From: Nannocystis bainbridge
GTDB taxonomy: Bacteria; Myxococcota_A; Polyangia; Nannocystales; Nannocystaceae
Length of the DNA: 64,000 nucleotides
Assembly (NCBI RefSeq): GCF_028368995.1
Contig: NZ_JAQNDL010000001.1
Span: forward strand, 3,560,001-3,624,000
Direction of reading: 5' to 3'
The first letter of the stretch is position 1, and every line of letters begins with the position of its first letter. Below are positions 24,498 through 33,292 of this stretch, one piece after another. Made by a program: the position numbers and the translations under genes. The notes under the pieces were generated by a model. The model was not told the origin of the DNA and did no database searches. It saw only the letters and a program-made list of their open reading frames with translations.

Positions 24498-25977
24498 GGA
24501 TCAGCGCGCGCACTGCTTCGCCGGCGCCGTCGAGCGCGACGCGCTCCTGCGTGCCGCTGGCCAGGTGCTTGAGCGTGACCTGCCCGGCCTTGAGCTCCTC
24601 GCCGCCGACGATCGCCGCGACGGGGGCCTTCACGCCGGGCGCGTCGGCGTACTGCAGCTGCTTGCCGAGCTTGGCGTCCTCCGGGAACACCTCGACCTTG
24701 AGGCCCTGCCGGCGCAGCGCGTGCGCCACTCGCAGCGCCTCGACCCGCGGCGTGCCCTCCATCCAGCACAGCAGCACGTCTGGCCCGATGGACAGGTTGG
24801 GGAACATCCCGCGCTCCTCCATGACCACGAGGATCCGCTCGAGCCCGAGCGAGAACCCGACCGCCGGCACCTGCTTCTTGCCGAACATGCCGACCAGTTC
24901 GTCGTAGCGCCCGCCGCCGCCGAGGCTGCCCGCGAGGTCCGGCACCGCGATCTCGAAGATCGCGCCGGTGTAGTAGCCGAGCCCGCGCGCGAGATCGAGG
25001 CTGATCTGGACGTGCGGCCCCGCCGGCGTCGCCGCCAGCAGGTCGAACAGCTCGTCCAGCTCGTCGAGCGCCTTGAGCCCGCGCTCGTCGGTGATCTGCT
25101 TGCGCACCCGGTGGATCGGCGTCTTCACGCCCTGGGCGATCTGGTTGAGATCGAAGCCGAACAGCGCCTCCCCGTCGGCGGTGAGCACGAGCATCATCAA
25201 CTTGTTGGCCGCCTCGGTGCCGATGCCCCGCGTCGCCAGCTCGGCGAGCACGCCGCCGTGGCCGAGCTTGTCGAGCTTGTCGAGCGCCACCAGAGCCGCC
25301 GCCTCGTGGGCCAGGTCGATGCCGGCGTGGTGCATCATCGCCCGCAGCAGCTGGCGGTGGTTGACGCGGATCTTGAAGTCGGTGAACCCGAGCGCGTGCA
25401 GCACCTCGGCGACCGCGCCGCACACCTCGGCCTCGGCGACCAGAGAGCTCGTGCCGGTGACGTCGACGTCGCACTGGTAGAACTCGCGGAACCGGCCCTT
25501 GCCCGGGCGATCGGCCCGCCACACCGGCTGGATCTGGTAGCGCTTGAAATACTTGGGGAGGTCGTACTGCGCCGCCACGCGGGCCAGCGGCACGGTGAGG
25601 TCGTAGCGCAGCCCCTGGTCGGCGAGCTGCCCCTCGTAGGCCCGCACGTCAGCCCGCGACTCGCGGTTCGCGTCGTCGCCCGCCGCCGCGCGCGCCTCGT
25701 CCGAAAGCCCGGCCACCAGCTTGGCCCCCGCCTCGAGCCCGCGCTGGAGCGCGTCGCGCCGGTGCAGCAGGCGATACAGCAGCTGGTCGCCCTCCTCGCC
25801 GTACTTGCCGAGCAAGGTGCTGAGGTTCTCGATCGCGGGGGTCTCGAGCGGGACGAACCCGTAGCTGCCGTAGATCCGGCGGACCACGTCGATGACGTGC
25901 TGTCGCCGCGCGATGTCGGCGGGCAAGAAGTCACGCATGCCGCTCGGCGGCTTGGTGGAGAGCTTGGGGGCGTTCAT
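24490..25977 (-). CDS. hisS: Histidyl-tRNA synthetase
   Basis: Class II synthetase charging tRNA-His; 495 residues, longer than the usual 420-440 because of an insert at about residues 75-110 (LEAGAKLVAGLSDEARAAA). Motif 2 is FREFYQCDVDVTG, the histidine-A motif is SLDLARGLGYYTGAIFE, and motif 3 is GFSLGLERIL. The N-terminal GMRDFLPADIARRQ is the standard start. The ATG at 25977 was chosen because homology begins at MNAPKLSTKPPSGMRDF; the upstream frame is unconserved. The last codons lie in the second copy of a tandem repeat. Confidence 0.96.
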   Translation of the reverse strand: MNAPKLSTKPPSGMRDFLPADIARRQHVIDVVRRIYGSYGFVPLETPAIENLSTLLGKYGEEGDQLLYRLLHRRDALQRGLEAGAKLVAGLSDEARAAAGDDANRESRADVRAYEGQLADQGLRYDLTVPLARVAAQYDLPKYFKRYQIQPVWRADRPGKGRFREFYQCDVDVTGTSSLVAEAEVCGAVAEVLHALGFTDFKIRVNHRQLLRAMMHHAGIDLAHEAAALVALDKLDKLGHGGVLAELATRGIGTEAANKLMMLVLTADGEALFGFDLNQIAQGVKTPIHRVRKQITDERGLKALDELDELFDLLAATPAGPHVQISLDLARGLGYYTGAIFEIAVPDLAGSLGGGGRYDELVGMFGKKQVPAVGFSLGLERILVVMEERGMFPNLSIGPDVLLCWMEGTPRVEALRVAHALRRQGLKVEVFPEDAKLGKQLQYADAPGVKAPVAAIVGGEELKAGQVTLKHLASGTQERVALDGAGEAVRALIRQ

Positions 25978-26128
25978 GAGGTAGCGGAGGCGCAGCGGTC
26001 GGCTCGCCCGCTCATTGCCATGCCAGGACTGTGCCGCCGGCGCAAGACCGTCGCGCCCCGCGCGGTTGTGTGCCAAACAGGAAGCCGTGGGGCCCCGATC
26101 GAACCAGCCGCGCGAGCCGCCCCGCGTT

Positions 26129-26317
26129 TTTCACCCGGTCAGCGACGACGTGGGCCAGAGCGGCCTGCAGTGCTCCGTGATCCACCTCCTGCTCGACCTG
26201 CTCGGCGATTACTTCGCGGCCAGGCAGCGCGAGGTGTTCGTCGGGGCCAACCAGTTTTTTTACTACCGGCAGGGTGACCCACGCTCGGTGGTCGCGCCCG
26301 ACGTGAGCGCCGGCTGA
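26129..26317 (+). pseudogene. Uma2-family endonuclease remnant
   Basis: The translation from 26129 (VFHPVSDDVGQSGLQCSVI, then HLLLDLLGDYFAARQREVFV, then GANQFFYYRQGDPRSVVAPD) matches the N-terminal half of Uma2 (DUF820) proteins up to the PDV strand. It then stops after VSAG. The usual catalytic core after PDV is gone, no start codon with a ribosome site precedes the homology, and a different frame covers the upstream part. This is a decayed fragment of a gene family that is often present in many copies in myxobacteria and cyanobacteria. Confidence 0.72.
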
Positions 26318-26372
26318 GAGACCTGGGAGCGGCGGGCAACGGGCCGAGCTGGCCGCGATCCGCGGCGGCTGA

Positions 26373-26470
26373 GCTGCCCTTTCAGCCAGGTCGATTGCCG
26401 TGAGGTCGCCGCGCGGCCTGTCCTTCAAGACATGCCGCAACGGCGACCCGACAGACCTGGCCTTTCAGCC
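26373..26470. repeat. Three comb elements downstream of ileS
   Basis: GCTG-N10-CAGG (26373/26387), CCTG-N10-CATG (26417/26431) and CCTG-N10-CAGG (26453/26467). The last forms the hairpin CCTGGC / GCCAGG with loop CTTTCA, placed to serve as the ileS terminator. Confidence 0.68.
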
Positions 26471-26482
26471 AGGCCCGCAGGC

Positions 26483-29400
26483 TCACGCCTTTGTCAGCGT
26501 GATCGCCACCGGCTCGTCGTCGATCGTGTCCTCGAGGACATGTTCGCCCGCCAGCGCCGTCTCCGGACCTACCACTTGCAGCGCGTCCGCGCGGGTCTCG
26601 CTGCGGATCTCCGCCGCGTGGGTCGCGTCGGCCAGGGCTGCCGCCAGCTCGCCGCTGCAGCGGAAGGTCACCACGATGCGCTCGTTCATCTCGAGGTCGT
26701 GGTCGCGCCGGAGGTCCTGCACGCGCTTCGTCAGCTCGCGGGCCAGGCCCTTGCGGCGCAGCGCCGGGGTCTGGGTGGTGTCGAGCACCACCGTCACCCC
26801 GGCCTCGTGCGCGACCACCAGGCCCGGACGCGGCGTGCGGGTCAGCAGCACGTCCTCGAGGCCGAGCGCCTCGCCCTCGACCTCGACGCGGCCCTCGGCG
26901 AGGAACCGGCGCAGGGCCGCCTGGTCGAGCGTCTGCACCGCCGCCGCGACCGCCTTCATCTTGCCGCCGAGGCGCTTGCCCAGCGTCTTGAAGTTGGCCT
27001 TGGCGCCGAGCTCGACCAGCGCGCTGTCGTCGGCCGAGGCCGCGACCTCCTCGACGTTGAGCTCGCCCTTGAGCTCCTCCTGCACCGCCGGGTCAGCGAA
27101 GCGGGCCAGCTCCTCCGCGCGCTCGTGCACGATCGTCAGCCGCGCCAGCGGCCGGCGCACGTTGATGCGCTCGCGCTCGCGCAGGCCGAGGCCGAGGCCG
27201 ACGACCTGGCGCTGGGCCGCGACCTCGCGCTCGAGCGCCTCGTCGCGGGCGAACGCGGCGGCCTCGGGGAAGCGGGTGAAGTGCACGCTCTCCTCGCCGG
27301 CCGCCGCCAGGCCCGCGTCGACCACCAGCCGCTGATAAAGATGCTCGGTGAAGAACGGCATCACCGGCGCCATCGCCCGCGCGATCGTCACCAGCGCCCG
27401 GTAGAGCGTCGCGTAGGCGCGCTGCTTGTCGACATCGGCCGGGTTGTTGGCGCGCCAGTAGCGACGCCGGCCGCGGCGGATGTACCAGTTGTTGAGGTCG
27501 TCGCAGATCTCGAGGAAATGCGGGACCAGGTTGGACAGCTCGTAGGCCTCGTACTCGCGGGTGAGGTTGTCGAGGAAGCCGCCGACGCGCGAGGTGATCC
27601 AGCGGTCGAGCGGGTGCTCGAGCGGCTGCGCCTCGAGGTCGGCGGCCGTCGGCGCCCAGCCGTCGGCCAGCGCGTAGGTGGTGAGGAAGTAGTACGCGCT
27701 CCACAGCGGCAAGATCGCCAGGCGGACCGTGTCCTTGACGCACTCGCCGGTCAGGTCGTTGGCGTCCCGGCCGAACTTCATCGGCTCGCCGCGGACCACC
27801 GCGCTGTTGATCAGGTAGGCGCGCAGGGCGTCGGCGCCGAAGCTGTCGATCACGCCCGCCGGGTCCGGGTAGTTCTTGAGCCGCTTCGACATCTTCTTGC
27901 CGTCGGCGGCGAGGATCAGCCCGTTGACGATCACGTTCTTGAACGCCGGCCGGCCGAACAGCGCAGTCGAAAGCACGTGCAGGGTGTAGAACCACCCGCG
28001 GGTCTGATCGAGGCCCTCGGCGATGAAGTCGGCCGGCAGGTTGTCCTCGACGTAGGCCCGCTTGTCGGCGTCGAACGGGTAGTGGTTCTGCGAGTAGGGC
28101 ATGCTGCCCGACTCGAACCAGCAGTCGAAGACCTCGGAGATCCGTCGGTAGGTGCCGCCGCCCGGCGCGGGCCAGCGGATGCCGTCGACGTTCTCGCGGT
28201 GGAGGTCGACGAGGCTGCCGGGGTCGAGGCCGGCGAGGCGCTCGAGCTCGCCGACGCTGCCGATGCAGATCATGTCCGCGGGGTCGCGATCGTTGCGCCA
28301 CACCGGCAGCGGCGTGCCCCAGTAGCGGTTGCGGCTGAGGTTCCAGTCGCGCGCGTTCTCCAGCCAGTTGCCGAACCGGCCGCTGCCGACGTGCTCGGGG
28401 ACCCACCGGATCTTCTTGTTGTTGGCGACCAGCTCGTCGCGCATGCCCTCCACGCGCATGAACCACGTCGAGAGCGCCATGTAGATCAGCGGCTGCTCGG
28501 TGCGGTAGCAGTGCGGGTACGGGTGGACGATCGTGTCCTGGTCGACGACCTTGTGCTCGCGCTTGAGGCGGTCGACGATCGGCTTGTCGGCGTCCTTGAC
28601 GAACAGGCCGGAGAACTCGCCGACGCGGTCGTCGAAGATGCCCGAGAGGTTGACCGGGCAGACGATCGGCAGGCCGTTGGCCTGGCCGACCTGGTAGTCG
28701 TCCTCGCCGAACGCCGGGGCCTGGTGGACGATGCCGGTGCCGCTGTCGGTCGACACGTAGGTCGCGCCGAGCACCTTGAAGCACCAGCGCCCGCCGTCAG
28801 GCCGCTCGCGCAGCTCGGCGAAGAACGGCAGCAGCGGCGCGTAGGGGCGGCCGACCAGGTCCTTGCCCTTGAGGCGCGCGAGCTCCTCGGTGGCGCCGAC
28901 GCGGCCGCGCTGCTGGTAGTCGGCGAGGCGACCGGGCTCGAGGTACGCGACCTCGCCGGTGTCGACCACGCGGACTTTGACGTAGTCGATGTCGGGGTGG
29001 ACCGCGAGCGCCAGGTTGCTCGGCAAGGTCCACGGGGTCGTGGTCCACGCCCACAGGTTCGCGTCCTCGTCCTCGAGGCGGAAGCGGACCGTGAGGCTCG
29101 GGTCCTGGCGCCGCTTGTGGCCCTCCTTGCGGGTCACCGGGTCCTTCTCTTGCGGGCCCTGGGCGACCTCGAAGTTGGACAGCGGGGTGCCCAGCGCCGG
29201 CGACACCGGCTGGACGCGGTAGCCCTCGTAGATGAGGCCCTTCTGCCACAGCTGGCCGAAGCACCACCACACGGACTCCATGAACGTGAAGTCCATGGTC
29301 TTGTAGTCGTCGCGGAAATCGACCCATCGGCCCATGCGACCGACGACCTTCTCCCACTCGGAGGTGAAGCGGAGGACGCCGGCGCGGCAGGCCGCGTTGA

Positions 29401-29785
29401 ACTGCGGCACGCCGTAGCCCTCGATGTCCGCCTTGCCGTGGAGGCCGAGCTCGCCCTCGACGAGGCTCTCGATCGGCAGGCCGTGGCAGTCCCAGCCGAA
29501 CCGGCGCTCGACGCTCCGCCCGCGCATGAACCAGAACCGCGGCACGATGTCCTTGATCGTGCCGGCCAGGAGATGGCCGTAGTGAGGAAGCCCGGTGGCG
29601 AACGGCGGGCCGTCGTAGAACACGAACGCGGGCCGGTCCGAGCCGTCGGCGCGCGTGGTGGTGCGCAAACTCTTGCCCTCGATGTCCCCGTCGCGCCAAA
29701 ATTGGAGGATCTCCTGCTCGAGGCGCGGGAGGTCGAGCTGCGAATTGGGCCTCAAGAACGGGGAAGCGGGCTTCGGGGCGGACAT
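26483..29785 (-). CDS. ileS: Isoleucyl-tRNA synthetase, type 2 (eukaryote-like)
   Basis: Class I synthetase of 1100 residues charging tRNA-Ile. The ATP motif is GLPHYGHLLAGTIKD (H68-Y-G-H71) and the second signature is KMSKRLKNYPDP (about residue 630); both match the eukaryotic/IleS2 clade rather than ordinary bacterial IleS. The editing domain is present (TTTPWTLPSNLALAVHP; GTGIVHQAPAFGEDDY). A C-terminal extension with AELNVEEV-like repeats and ALRRKGLARELTKRVQDLR is also typical of IleS2. Bacterial IleS2 enzymes are often mupirocin tolerant (family knowledge; not shown here). The ATG at 29785 was chosen by homology. Confidence 0.96.
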   Translation of the reverse strand: MSAPKPASPFLRPNSQLDLPRLEQEILQFWRDGDIEGKSLRTTTRADGSDRPAFVFYDGPPFATGLPHYGHLLAGTIKDIVPRFWFMRGRSVERRFGWDCHGLPIESLVEGELGLHGKADIEGYGVPQFNAACRAGVLRFTSEWEKVVGRMGRWVDFRDDYKTMDFTFMESVWWCFGQLWQKGLIYEGYRVQPVSPALGTPLSNFEVAQGPQEKDPVTRKEGHKRRQDPSLTVRFRLEDEDANLWAWTTTPWTLPSNLALAVHPDIDYVKVRVVDTGEVAYLEPGRLADYQQRGRVGATEELARLKGKDLVGRPYAPLLPFFAELRERPDGGRWCFKVLGATYVSTDSGTGIVHQAPAFGEDDYQVGQANGLPIVCPVNLSGIFDDRVGEFSGLFVKDADKPIVDRLKREHKVVDQDTIVHPYPHCYRTEQPLIYMALSTWFMRVEGMRDELVANNKKIRWVPEHVGSGRFGNWLENARDWNLSRNRYWGTPLPVWRNDRDPADMICIGSVGELERLAGLDPGSLVDLHRENVDGIRWPAPGGGTYRRISEVFDCWFESGSMPYSQNHYPFDADKRAYVEDNLPADFIAEGLDQTRGWFYTLHVLSTALFGRPAFKNVIVNGLILAADGKKMSKRLKNYPDPAGVIDSFGADALRAYLINSAVVRGEPMKFGRDANDLTGECVKDTVRLAILPLWSAYYFLTTYALADGWAPTAADLEAQPLEHPLDRWITSRVGGFLDNLTREYEAYELSNLVPHFLEICDDLNNWYIRRGRRRYWRANNPADVDKQRAYATLYRALVTIARAMAPVMPFFTEHLYQRLVVDAGLAAAGEESVHFTRFPEAAAFARDEALEREVAAQRQVVGLGLGLRERERINVRRPLARLTIVHERAEELARFADPAVQEELKGELNVEEVAASADDSALVELGAKANFKTLGKRLGGKMKAVAAAVQTLDQAALRRFLAEGRVEVEGEALGLEDVLLTRTPRPGLVVAHEAGVTVVLDTTQTPALRRKGLARELTKRVQDLRRDHDLEMNERIVVTFRCSGELAAALADATHAAEIRSETRADALQVVGPETALAGEHVLEDTIDDEPVAITLTKA

Positions 29786-29915
29786 ACGGCCTGACTGCCT
29801 GCATGGCTCGCCCGCGGCCACAGGTCAAGTCCCCGCCGCGGGCGCGGCGAGGACGCCCTGCGCGCCGTGAAACCCGACCGGCTTCGGACCCGTCTCAGGC
29901 AAGCCTGCCGCGACG

Positions 29916-29944
29916 TTGTCGACACGCTCACGGCTGGGTATCCT
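29916..29944 (+). promoter_or_regulatory. Housekeeping-type promoter of the 378-aa lipoprotein
   Basis: TTGTCG at 29916, a 17-base spacer, then TATCCT at 29939. The expected start is near 29951, giving a leader of about 25 bases before the ATG at 29976. Confidence 0.55.
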
Positions 29945-29975
29945 GTCCCTCACCCCTCGCGAGGCCCTCCGGACC

Positions 29976-31112
29976 ATGACCATGAAACACCTCACTTCCG
30001 CTCTCTTCCTCGTCGCCCTCACGGGCGCGGCCTGCGGCGACGACACCAACGCCACCACCGACTCGGGCGGCGATGCAGAGCGCAAGCCCCAGGTCGGCGA
30101 GTGGAAGAAGGAGGTCGACGCGCTGCCGTTCCCGCTGAGCGGCGACGCCCGGATCACGACGCTGACGATCGGCCGCAAGGAGTACGACGAGAACTTCGCC
30201 AACCGCGGCAACATCGAGGTCCTGTTCGATCACCCCGAAGAGACGATCACCATCGAGACCCGCAAGTACGTGTTCGGCGACAGCATCGACCGCGATAACA
30301 CGTTCGACAAGCTGTCGCTGTGGGCCTTCGTCAGCTCGGGCAACCCGACCAAGCCCGAGTCGCAGTCCGACGCCACGGACTGCTCCTCGAACACGTGGAA
30401 GGACAACTGCGCGATCTTCGCCTACTACGACGGCAAGTCGCAGCCCGAGCGCTCCGGCATGGACTTCCGCGTCCACCTGCCGACCGGCTACCGCGGCAAG
30501 CTGTTCGTCAGCACCGAAGACAACACCACCGAGCAGTCGTACCCGCGCCGCGGCAACATCACGATCGACAACCTCTGCACCCACGGCGACGTGGCGATGG
30601 AGGCCGGCTGGGCCAAGATCAAGATGTGCCGCGAGCTGACGCCGGCGCCGGCCTGTCCGCCCGCGGGCATCGCGGACTGCGAGAATTGGGCCGAGGGCGC
30701 GTGGTCCAAGGACTGCCAGTGCGGCGACGGCAGCCTGTTCGGCCAGCTGATCGTGCGGGCGCCCCAGCCGTGGGCGGCCAACATCACGATCGACATCCCG
30801 GAGACGGTGTGGATGAACACCACGCTGAAGAACACCGAGGTGATGAAGCCGCACGACTGCAAGCCGACGATCACGGCCTGCAACGGCGCCAACTGCGTCG
30901 ACAACACCGACGACGTGTACTCGCCGTCGGCCGAGTTCAACTACCCGAGCAAGGAAGCTCCGTCGGGCGCCGGCTTCAACGTCACCGTCGAGAGCGGCGG
31001 CTGCACCAAGATCCCGTTCGTCGACGACCCGAAGAAGTGGAAGCCGGAGAGCGAGGGCGAGCCGGGCGAGGAGCTGCGCGGCCTGCTCGACGTCTGCAGC
31101 GGCTGCCTGTGA
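29976..31112 (+). CDS. Lipoprotein, unknown, 378 aa
   Basis: Signal peptide MTMKHLTSALFLVALTGAAC with lipobox, then a short Thr/Asp/Gly linker. The mature protein is Asn/Thr-rich and beta-prone with many paired cysteines (ATDCSSNTWKDNC; CRELTPAPACPP; CENWAEGAWSKDCQC; DVCSGC), suggesting a disulfide-stabilised extracytoplasmic fold. I do not recognise the family. A second ATG two codons later is an alternative start. Codon use is typical of the genome. It ends five bases before a comb element. Confidence 0.75.
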   Translation: MTMKHLTSALFLVALTGAACGDDTNATTDSGGDAERKPQVGEWKKEVDALPFPLSGDARITTLTIGRKEYDENFANRGNIEVLFDHPEETITIETRKYVFGDSIDRDNTFDKLSLWAFVSSGNPTKPESQSDATDCSSNTWKDNCAIFAYYDGKSQPERSGMDFRVHLPTGYRGKLFVSTEDNTTEQSYPRRGNITIDNLCTHGDVAMEAGWAKIKMCRELTPAPACPPAGIADCENWAEGAWSKDCQCGDGSLFGQLIVRAPQPWAANITIDIPETVWMNTTLKNTEVMKPHDCKPTITACNGANCVDNTDDVYSPSAEFNYPSKEAPSGAGFNVTVESGGCTKIPFVDDPKKWKPESEGEPGEELRGLLDVCSGCL

Positions 31113-31116
31113 TCGC

Positions 31117-31245
31117 CTGACCCTCGGGACAGGTCCCAGCGAGCGCGTCGCCCCCAGGCGGCGCGCTCTTCGCTTTCTCGTCGGAGGTCATTTAGTAGCG
31201 AGACGGGACGTCGCCTCGCCGCGAATCTCTGTCCCGAAGGACAGG
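31117..31245. repeat. Two comb elements between convergent genes
   Basis: CCTG-N10-CAGG at 31117/31131 and TCTG-N10-CAGG at 31228/31242; the second folds as CTGTCC / GGACAG with a CGAA loop. They flank the 140-bp gap between the lipoprotein and methylase genes, a position suited to terminators for both. Confidence 0.7.
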
Positions 31246-31252
31246 CGCGACC

Positions 31253-32302
31253 TCACCGCTCGGGCAGCGCCGCGATCGCCTCGGCGTGGCGGCCCTCGCC
31301 GACCACGTAGATCATCTCGGTGTTGCGCAGGTGGCTGACGCGGCCGACCTTCTCGCCGCGCGGGCTGTAGATCCCGATCTGGGCCCCGACGTAGCGCTTG
31401 TAGTCGAACGAAAGCACCCGCACCGGACCACGGCGGGCCAGCAGCGCCTCCAGCTCGGGGCGGCTCAGGTAGCCCTCGTCGCTGAACGAGACCACCATCA
31501 GCGGCGCTCGCACGGCGTCGATCAGCGCCTCCATGCTGGCGCGGATCTTGGTGCGGGCGTTGAACGGGCTGCGGCGCTCCTGGCAGTCGATGCGCTTGCG
31601 CGCGATCCCGTAGGCCTCGGGCGCGTCGCCGCGCACGATCGTCTCCCACACGTGGTAGTTGCCGAGGTACGAGTGTTGATTGTAGGGCGGGTCGAGGTAG
31701 GCGAGGTCGGCCTCGAGCACCGCCGCTGCCGCGACCGCGTCGAGCCCGTGCGCCTGGCCTTTCCCCCATGTCGCGCGGGACAGGACCTCCGGGACACGCA
31801 GCTCGAGGTCGCCGTGGGCGCGGGCGGCCCACGACTTGAGGTAGGCCATCTGCACGCCGGTGGTCGAGTCGACGCGGTCGGCGGCCTCGATGAGGGCGAC
31901 CAGCAGCACCGCCTCGAGCTCGGGCGCCAGGCCCTTGGCGGCGATCGCCCGGCGGATGGCGTCGATGCGGGCCCCGTTCTTCGGCTGGAAGAAGCGGGCC
32001 TCCTCGCAGAACGTGCGGGTCACGTAGCCGGGCTCGCCGGGCAGGGCGTTGAACTCGGTGACCAGGCGGCGGACATCCTCGACCACGTCCTCGCGGTCGG
32101 CCTCGACGTAGCAGCGGGCCAGCGTCTCCGCGTACTTGTTGTGGTCGTTGGCGAGCACGCGGTAGCCCGCGGCCTTGAGCGCGTGCCCGACCCGAGATGT
32201 CCCGGAGAACAGGTCGATCACCGTGCGGACCTCGGGCAGGCCGCGCACGATTCGCAAGATCTGCGGGATCAGCAGCCGCTTCGAGCCGAGGTACTTGATC
32301 AC
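31253..32302 (-). CDS. D12-class adenine-specific DNA methyltransferase
   Basis: A 349-residue N6-adenine methylase starting GTG. It opens IKYLGSKRLLIPQIL as in Dam-type D12 enzymes; the SAM-binding motif is VIDLFSGTSRVGHAL (residues 28-42) and the catalytic motif is AYLDPPYNQHSYLGNY (DPPY at 204-207). C-terminal motifs VVSFSDEGYLS and VLSFDYKRYVGAQIGIY fit the same subgroup. No restriction gene is adjacent, so it looks like an orphan methylase; its target site cannot be read from the sequence. The GTG overlaps the stop of the upstream CpoB-like gene (GTGA), an odd partner for a methylase. Confidence 0.9.
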   Translation of the reverse strand: MIKYLGSKRLLIPQILRIVRGLPEVRTVIDLFSGTSRVGHALKAAGYRVLANDHNKYAETLARCYVEADREDVVEDVRRLVTEFNALPGEPGYVTRTFCEEARFFQPKNGARIDAIRRAIAAKGLAPELEAVLLVALIEAADRVDSTTGVQMAYLKSWAARAHGDLELRVPEVLSRATWGKGQAHGLDAVAAAAVLEADLAYLDPPYNQHSYLGNYHVWETIVRGDAPEAYGIARKRIDCQERRSPFNARTKIRASMEALIDAVRAPLMVVSFSDEGYLSRPELEALLARRGPVRVLSFDYKRYVGAQIGIYSPRGEKVGRVSHLRNTEMIYVVGEGRHAEAIAALPER

Positions 32303-33258
32303 TTCTTCTTGGTGCTCTTGGCCGGCGCCGGAGCCGGCTCCTTGGCCGCCGGCTTCTGCGTCTCCTGCACCCCGAGCTTGGCGGCGGCGCCGGAGTTGGC
32401 GTCCTCGCGGTCGAAGCAGAGGTCGCCGTTGTCCCGCTTGAGCAGGTCGATCTGGTCCTTCGCCGCCTTCTGGTACTGCGCCGGCGCGGTCGACTTGGGC
32501 CGGTTCAGCGCCTCGAAGTAGGCGATCGCGTTCTTGCACTGGCCGAGCTTGGCGAACCCGAGGCCCGAGTAGTAGAGCGCGTCGCTGACGACCGGCGCCT
32601 CGGCGTGGTCCTGGATGATCTTGTAGAAGATGCCGAGGGCGCTCTTGTAATCGCGCTCGCTGTAGAACGTCAGGCCGACCTTGAAGTCGGCGTCGGGCAG
32701 CTTGGGGTCGCCCGGGTAGCGCGAGATGAAGGTGCGGAACAGGGTGCGCGCCTGCTTGAAGTCCTTGCGCTGCAGCCGGCGGTCGGCCTCGGCCCACAGC
32801 TCGTCCTTGCCCTCGGGGATGTTGGTCGCCTCGTTGAGCTTCTCTTCGAGCTTCTTGAGCCGCTCGTCGATGTCGGCGCGCAGCTCGAGCAGCGCCTGCT
32901 GGGTCGACGACGCCACCAGCTCGGCGTTCTCGGTCGACCCGCGCAGCTGCTGGGTGTCCTGCTCGACGACGTCCATGCGCACGCCGATGCCGGCCTGGCT
33001 GCCGCGCAGCAGCGCCTCGGCCTGGTCGAGCTTGGCTTGCAGCTCGGCGAGCTTCGTGTCGGCCTCGACGACCTTCTCGTCGAGCTCCTTGCTGCGATCG
33101 ATCGTCTGGGTCTCGATCTTGTCGACCTTCTTGGCGAGGTCGTCGTGTTCGGCTTTGAGGGTGAGGCAGCCTGGCGCGACGAGAGCGGCCGCGAGCAGGC
33201 TCGCGACCGCCCTTGGGCGTCCGAGGCCGCCGAGGAGTCGGCGGCGCGGGTTCATCAT
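32299..33258 (-). CDS. CpoB/YbgF-like coiled-coil TPR lipoprotein
   Basis: A 319-residue lipoprotein (signal through VAPGCLTLK). A long coiled coil (about residues 35-130: DDLAKKVDKIETQTIDRSKE and following heptads) precedes TPR-like repeats (about 150-260: RRLQRKDFKQARTLFRTFIS, SERDYKSALGIFYKI, KLGQCKNAIAYFEAL). This is the YbgF/CpoB layout, which couples the Tol-Pal system to wall synthesis at division. A Lys/Pro/Ala-rich tail ends it. The adjacent upstream gene encodes a Pal-like OmpA-domain lipoprotein, supporting the call; TolQRAB are not in the window. Confidence 0.85.
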   Translation of the reverse strand: MMNPRRRLLGGLGRPRAVASLLAAALVAPGCLTLKAEHDDLAKKVDKIETQTIDRSKELDEKVVEADTKLAELQAKLDQAEALLRGSQAGIGVRMDVVEQDTQQLRGSTENAELVASSTQQALLELRADIDERLKKLEEKLNEATNIPEGKDELWAEADRRLQRKDFKQARTLFRTFISRYPGDPKLPDADFKVGLTFYSERDYKSALGIFYKIIQDHAEAPVVSDALYYSGLGFAKLGQCKNAIAYFEALNRPKSTAPAQYQKAAKDQIDLLKRDNGDLCFDREDANSGAAAKLGVQETQKPAAKEPAPAPAKSTKKK

Positions 33259-33292
33259 GGAGTCTTTCGGGTACCGTGCGGGACGGTGAGCG

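Larger units (their letters stand above)
25978..26482. other. 505-bp gap with a gene remnant and comb elements
   Basis: Between hisS and ileS there is no intact gene. It holds a truncated Uma2 coding remnant (26129-26317) and three two-box comb elements on the ileS side (26373-26470). Confidence 0.6.

Noticed and set aside
24376..26277. Plus-strand open frame of 633 codons opposite hisS
   Set aside because: Antisense shadow of hisS; the composition is low-complexity Arg/Leu/Val/Gly, as expected for an opposite-strand frame.
26432..29794. Plus-strand open frame of about 1120 codons opposite ileS
   Set aside because: Antisense shadow of ileS, whose motifs are complete on the minus strand.
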